From Draba incana (lineage: Eukaryota > Streptophyta > Magnoliopsida > Brassicales > Brassicaceae): a DNA stretch of 64,000 bases. The stretch is taken from assembly GCA_963576765.1 (NCBI GenBank), contig OY755206.1:26005679-26069678 (forward strand), in the 5' to 3' direction. Both the position numbers and the translations under genes were made by a program. Positions 58,434 to 64,000 of the stretch are shown piece after piece (position 1 is the first letter of the stretch; each line of letters begins with the position of its first letter). The notes beneath the pieces are model-generated. The model saw nothing but the letters and a program-made list of their open reading frames with translations. It did not search any database and had not been told where the DNA came from.

Positions 58434-60103
58434 AGATGGAACCAAATATAAACAGATTTATAATTTTATTGATACGACAATTAAACATAAAATTCCGCCG
58501 TTGTTGGTGGTAAGAAGCATGTTGCATGAAGATGTTTAGGAGATTAGGCTCAATACATTGCACGTTTCATCTGTGATTGGACTTTGGACCACCATGTGAC
58601 AATTGTGTACTCTCTTTCATTTTTCTATTTTCCTTTTTCTTCCAACGATTCATCATGTTACTTCGGTTTCTCGAGTCGGTTCAATCGTAAACTTTTATTC
58701 TGAATTTATTTTTATTTTTTTGCTAAAATACCAAATTAAAATTTTAAAATTTTATAATCGTAAACTTTTATTCTGAGTTCTATTTTAAAATTTTATAGAT
58801 CGCCTATATTGTTGAAACTTGAAACCAAATTAACAACATCCACAATATGCGGTTAACAAAGCAGCTAGCATAGAAAAACCTATATAACCTTTTATTATTA
58901 GGATTTAGGAATGCATAATTTATTTAACACCAAACGTAAAAAAACAGAATTTTTATGATATGCCACTCTTAATATGTCATTTTACGGTTATGCTATCGTT
59001 TAAAAATATTTGCAAGAATGTCACATTTTTATTTTTTGGGTTTGAGTTAACTATTTTATTTTTATGATATAGATTTTGGAGATAAGGTTTAGAGTTTGGT
59101 TTTTTATTCTTTCGTGGAAGAGAGAGAAAAAAAAAATTATTAATTTTTTGTTTTTCATAAATGATGATATGTTTGCAATAAATTTTCAAGGTTTACATAT
59201 TTTAAAAAAATATTTTCAAAAATAACATGTTTGCAATAAACATTTCAACCCAATACAAAAATTATTATAAAGAATTAGCTTCTTTGGGCATGATCAACAG
59301 ATTCAAAACTTGACATGTTCCATTATTGATGCATCAATCGAGAAAAGTTTATGAAATACGTTGTTTAGCAACAAAAAAAAGATTATGAAATGCGTCCATC
59401 AGATTTATTTCTATGGTTTTAAAATCTATAAGCAGTACATAATTGGCGTACATGTGTGGCTATTTTCCTTTATTGATTCCCATAATCTTTTTTAGCTAAT
59501 AATTCAAGTTATACATTGAAAATAGATTAGGTTGCTCAAAATATAGTTTGACATACGGAAGAAAAAAGTAAAATTGGCATATTCAACTTAAAAAAAAAAC
59601 TATAACTAATTTTGTAATCATTTACCCTAGATCTAAGGGTTATTATTTGTGTACTTTTCGCTACTTACTTGATTATTAATTTTTTTTTATGTTATTATAT
59701 AAATTGACCAAAAAAGTAAAAGAATCTAAAAAAATAGTGAGAGGTAGTACTTTCTGAAAATATGTTCTGCATTGTTTTTTTTTTTTTTTAACGATGCATT
59801 AGTGCATTGTTTGTTTGTTTATTACTTTTTGTTTTTAACAAAAAAACAATGGAGAAATACTTGATTGGTCGGATTATAGTCCAATCCATTGCACTTGTCC
59901 TTCCGTACCAACTTCACAGCTATTTCCCTTTCACTTATATCCAATATACTAGTGAAATATACGACATTTTATGCTTGTTCCCAAAAAAAAAGGGCTCAAA
60001 GCTTTCGTACAGAAAGCTTTCACAATCTTATACTGTTATATAGTCTATATACCTTTGTTGATTCAACTCAGTGGTAGTACCGGGTTTGGCACCCTCTACG
60101 CAG
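57513..60103. other. intergenic AT-rich DNA
   Basis: No gene was found. It contains a TA microsatellite at 58401-58431. Short duplicated phrases such as tcgtaaacttttattctga occur at about 58685 and 58758. Confidence 0.5.
58401..58431. repeat. (TA)n microsatellite
   Basis: About 15 at/ta units without interruption. Confidence 0.95.
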
Positions 60104-60454
60104 ACCCGACTTAGAATTGAACCGACCAGTAACCGTTTGAAGACAGGATGATGGGCATAAATTCGCCAAAGAGGCCCATTATGAGAACCGAAGACCAGAT
60201 TCACGAGATATCGCCGACCTCGGGATACATGGAGAATAAGTAGAGAATATATGAAAATATTGTGTAAATCTTCCTAGTTAGGATATTTTCCATACATTTC
60301 TAGAGTTTGTTCGACCATGATTATATGAGTATAAATATGTAACCTATCTCTTTAGAAAGAGAATTCAGCAACTCTCTTCAGAGCAATATAATTCATTGGA
60401 AACACTATTTATTCTTAAACTTTTCTTATTGTTTTTAAATCTAAAACCCCGCTT
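60104..60454. repeat. direct repeat A, probable LTR, left copy
   Basis: 351 bp from acccgacttag to cccgctt, highly similar to 62417-62771. It has a TATA-like gagtataaatatg (about 60328) and a caatataattcattgg phrase after it, arranged like the core of an LTR read on the plus strand. No TG...CA borders or target duplication could be fixed. Confidence 0.65.
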
Positions 60455-62416
60455 GGATCATTAAAATCTAGAACATTCAACCAGGATACACGAAATCCAA
60501 AATTGGATCATTAAAATCGCAAAACAAGCATTCTATAAACTCTCAACTTAATATCGGCGCGACCAGGTCGTCTATATTCACAATAAATGTGAAAGCTTTT
60601 CACATCAGTACCTTGACCAGGTATCCGATCTCTCATACATACTTCCCATAAGTATAGTGGTATAAAACCCATACAACCTAAGCTTGACTCAGTTTCGCAC
60701 AATGTCTGCAATCATTAAAGTAAATATACGCCAACTTAGGTCGTATATTTTTCAACGACTTAGATAAAAAATGAGGTAAGTCTGTATATTTTTGCGCACT
60801 CATTAAGTAAAAATTGAAAGAATTAAATAACCAAGTGAAAATGGATCATCGACCTCATACAAAAGGCATTTATAACCAGACAAGCGATTTCTGAAACTAC
60901 TGGTTTATTAATGAAAGCTAAAATGCTCGAATTATATAATAATACCAAAACAAAAAGAACAAGATTCTCAAACTAGAAAGCAAAAATAACTAAGAATTCA
61001 TCACAACAAAAATAACTTCTTTTGAACGAGCTATCAGAGCGGTAATCGTAGCAACAACATCAAAATAACTAAAGATGCTCAAAGAGATATATTTCCTCGG
61101 CCCCGATTTTGCCTCCTCGTTAGCTTTGTTCCTCCGAGCTTCGTCCAGGAACTCCTTGATAGTCTAAGGTGATATCAAAAAAAGTGAGATTGGCGGATTC
61201 AACTTAAACTCTTCCGCATGCTCTTTATTCCTATCCCTGACCTCGACGTATTAATTTCACAGTTTGTTGGGGATATTGACCCCGGGTTTCTCTAGCTGTC
61301 AAGGCAAGAAAGAGAACCTATGGCCTCGCACATCTGGGTCACGAAGTAATCACGACGATCTCGTTAACTAATCCAAAGCTCCAACTCGCTCATAAGACCT
61401 GCCCAGAAGTGTATGCTTATGTATAGCCCTCTCTGAATCCTTGAACGAATCCTTCCAAAATTTGCACAGGGATCAGAGTCTTTCTTATTCCTCGCCAACC
61501 ACGGCTAGATGCCATTTTAGGGATGTGAAGTTAGCACGTTCCACTATGAGATGCGACCTCGCCTCAGAAAGGTTAAACCAAGCGATTTCTCTCGACGGAC
61601 TTCTCAAAGGAGTTCATTCCCTTAGGTCAGAATTCTGCATGGAGGACCTTGCATTCCTAACCACAGTCTTGTACAAACAAGTGAGATGGTTAACCGAGTT
61701 TATTAACTCCAAAGAAAAATGAAATAGTAAGAACTGGTAAAACAAAGCTAAGAAAAGGAAACGAAGAATCGACCAACCTCGACGGTGTTAACAGTAACAA
61801 CTTTATACTTCGAAGACAGCGCCATGTTCTTGGGGTCGGGAGTATCCTCCGAAACCTTGGCAATCGTCTTAATCAAGATGGGATAGGCCGAAGGATCTGA
61901 TATCGAGATAGGTACTGCTGGAGGGTCAGATGATTCGGCCATATGACCAGCGAGGACTTGGGCGAGATTGGTCTCAGACTTCCTGTTCCTACACCATCGT
62001 TGAACGTTGTTCTCCATGTTATGGTTAAAGGAACGACTTTTAAAGAAATAAGGAAGAAAAATTAGTGTTTTCTTATGATGTTTGATGAGAGAAGAAGAAG
62101 GCCTAAGTTACGTTATTTAGAATCTAATGCGAGAAGAGGAAAATGAAACTGGAGCGTCTAATTTGCGATTCTCCGAAAACGGCGGTTGGAGACGCCACGC
62201 TTATTATCGATGTGCTCATTTAATGGGAGTTAGTCATATCGATCCCTCGATTTAAATGAGCTCAGCGGTTTCACGTCAAGAACCAACACGTCTACTTATT
62301 GCTCTCAAATTAAACGATCGGATGCATGCCACGTAGAGTGAATCAAACAAACGTATCGATTCAATCCTAAGTCGAATCAACTTACTCAACACGCTTTGTC
62401 CGACCCGTTTACCCGG
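60455..62416. mobile_element. interior between direct repeats, possible non-autonomous LTR element
   Basis: The 1.96-kb interior has no recognisable pol domains. The longest frames are 61748-62017 on the minus strand (starts MENNVQRWCRNRKSETNL, 89 codons) and 61441-61722 on the plus strand; neither gave a family. The minus-strand frame begins in a gag-like position if the element runs right to left, while the repeats look like plus-strand LTRs. The orientation is unresolved. Confidence 0.35.
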
Positions 62417-62771
62417 ACCCGACTTAGGATTGAACCGACCGAATATCTGTTTGAAGACAGAAGGATGGGCCTAAATTCGCAAGGAAGCCCATTATGAGAA
62501 CCGAAGGCCGGATTCACGAGTTATCGCCGACCTCGGGATACGTGGAGAATAAGTAGAGAATATATGAGAATATTGTGTAAATCTTCCCAGTTAAAATACT
62601 TTTCATATATTTTTAGGTTTGTTCGACCATGATTATTTGAGTATAAATATGTAACCTATCTCTTTAGAAAGAGAATCCGGCAACTCTCTTCAGAACAATA
62701 TAATTCATTGGAAACACTCTTTATTCTTAAGCTTTTCTTATTATTTTGCCCTTAAATCTAAACCCCCGCTT
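62417..62771. repeat. direct repeat A, probable LTR, right copy
   Basis: 355 bp matching the left copy with scattered substitutions and small indels. Confidence 0.65.
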
Positions 62772-62929
62772 GTTTGATAGAGATCAAGTTCGTATTCACC
62801 AACCCGACACCTTCACTTTGTAATAATTTTTTTCATTTCACTTTTGTATTTTCGAATATTAGTTTTTAAATAGTCACCAATTAAAACTCTTGGCATCTTT
62901 ATGTATATAGATTAGTAATACTAACATTA

Positions 62930-63690
62930 GAGCATCTCCAATGTAGGTCCAGTTTAGAGGCTGTGCAAGCTTGGTATTTGCACATGGTCCCATGTAGGAT
63001 CCATAAGTTTAGTTAAATTTTGCTTCGCAAAAAGACGCTAAATATTTAGATGTTTTATAAAAAAATGTCTTATTTTTTATAAGTTTTACAGAAAAGATCT
63101 TATATTTTCAGAAAATATTTTTTGGGTACAAGATTCATTATGTCATTGGGTCGGACCTGCTCCAAAGTATTACACCATATTTTACAGTGAAATGATGTAA
63201 TATCAATGTGGTATTGGATTTTACTCCAATGTATTACACCATTTGTAAACCAAAAAAGAAATATTGTAAATTTATTCTTTTACAAATTTACAAATTAATC
63301 CATATATATATATTTTTTAGTTTAATAAATTATGAAAAAAAATTTAATATTAAAAATATAAAAAGAAAAATATAATACATCGCATAAAATAAAAGTATAT
63401 ATAATAGATTTTGGTTTAATCATCGTAAACATATTAGATTTAGATTTAATTTTCATTATTTATATTTGTTTCTCACTAAATTTCAAATTATTTATAATTT
63501 GAAGGACCAATAAAAAAAAAAAATTAGCACCAAATGGTGTAACACTATATTTTATACTATGTTTGGTATAAAAAATAATGTTACATCAGTGTAGAAAATG
63601 GTGTTGAGTTAGAGGGAGGGTTTTACACAAAAATTGAGATTTGGTGTTGGGTTTATTATACCAAAAATGAGATGGTTGTAGAGAATGTAC
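62930..63690. mobile_element. second GAGCATCTCCAATG-type MITE, degenerate
   Basis: It starts gagcatctccaatgta, as at 15948. Inside are the same ttacaccat...tggtgtaa and ttggtgttgggtt-type phrases. The right end (gagatggttgtagag) is a poor inverse of the left, so the border is approximate. It may be two overlapping copies. Confidence 0.4.
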
Positions 63691-63699
63691 ACAATCAAG

Positions 63700-64000
63700 G
63701 TAGAACGAATAAAATGTTGACACGAGATGATTTAAAGTGAGACACGATTAACAAAGATAGATTACTCTTCTTATAATAATGCTAAAACTCATTAATGGCG
63801 AGTTAATACCGACGTCGTTTTGGGGAAATAAGAGAAAAATGGAGGACAACGAGCCACTTGCACGCGTGTAGGGGACTCAACTTAAAAAACCGTACGTGTG
63901 AGCTGTGGCTTCTCTATCTCTTGTCTTGTCTATTCTGTTTCTTCGTCTACAAGGTCGTCTAACTTGACTAGAGACGAATGCTATTTTTGTAAATATTCTC
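63700..64000 (+). promoter_or_regulatory. probable upstream/5' UTR region of the next gene
   Basis: The sequence changes from AT-rich to mixed composition with ACGT-core motifs (gacgtcg at about 63810, cgtacgtgtg at about 63892). A CT-rich leader-like stretch (gcttctctatctcttgtcttgtc) follows at 63908-63950. By A. thaliana gene order the next gene would be the SPL14 locus (AT1G20980); no coding sequence is reached. Confidence 0.3.

Noticed and set aside
60065..60105. Possible tRNA (tcagtggtagtaccgggttt...)
   Set aside because: An A-box-like phrase is present, but no B box or cloverleaf could be found.

Overview
The window is nuclear DNA of a plant in the Brassicaceae (mustard family). The genes have many short introns with GT-AG borders, the intergenic DNA is AT-rich, and three genes are very close to Arabidopsis thaliana proteins known from memory: the PFP alpha subunit, the spliceosomal helicase BRR2, and a proton-pump-interactor-like coiled-coil protein. 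They lie in the order of the A. thaliana AT1G20950-AT1G20960-AT1G20970 block. That assignment rests on remembered protein sequence and needs a search. The species cannot be named from the sequence. The heavy load of transposons argues against the compact A. thaliana version of this locus.

Layout. (1) 1-14.6 kb: PFP alpha (minus strand, 19 exons, 619 aa) and BRR2 (minus strand, 3 coding exons, 2174 aa), both with complete reading frames after splicing; BRR2 also has UTR introns. (2) 14.6-27.4 kb: a dead Copia LTR retrotransposon (17297-23650, TSD taacc) carrying three later insertions, a separate non-autonomous hAT element (24549-25418) and a MITE. (3) 27.4-32.3 kb: the plus-strand PPI-like gene, 8 coding exons, 1228 aa, with a C-terminal membrane anchor. 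(4) 32.3-64 kb: almost entirely transposons. These are an LTR-like segment rich in TGTCGATCGACA palindromes, a full-length hAT element (36532-39821) whose 725-codon transposase can be spliced into an unbroken frame, a 9-kb CACTA element (40857-49878) inserted in the last exon of a GRF-zinc-finger-like gene, a small non-autonomous LTR element (50738-52055), a decayed PIF/Harbinger element (52345-57509), and a pair of 350-bp direct repeats that may be LTRs (60104-62771). The last 300 bp look like the upstream region of a further gene.

How it fits together. The three host genes are unrelated housekeeping functions (glycolysis, splicing, membrane/proton-pump regulation), not a pathway. The rest records insertions, many datable relative to each other by nesting and target-site duplications. 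I found no novel defence or metabolic system. The items most worth following up are the apparently intact hAT element, the composite structure of the CACTA element (internal terminal-type repeats and tRNA-like modules), and the clustered palindromes. Exon borders were worked out by eye from splice signals, frame continuity and family similarity.
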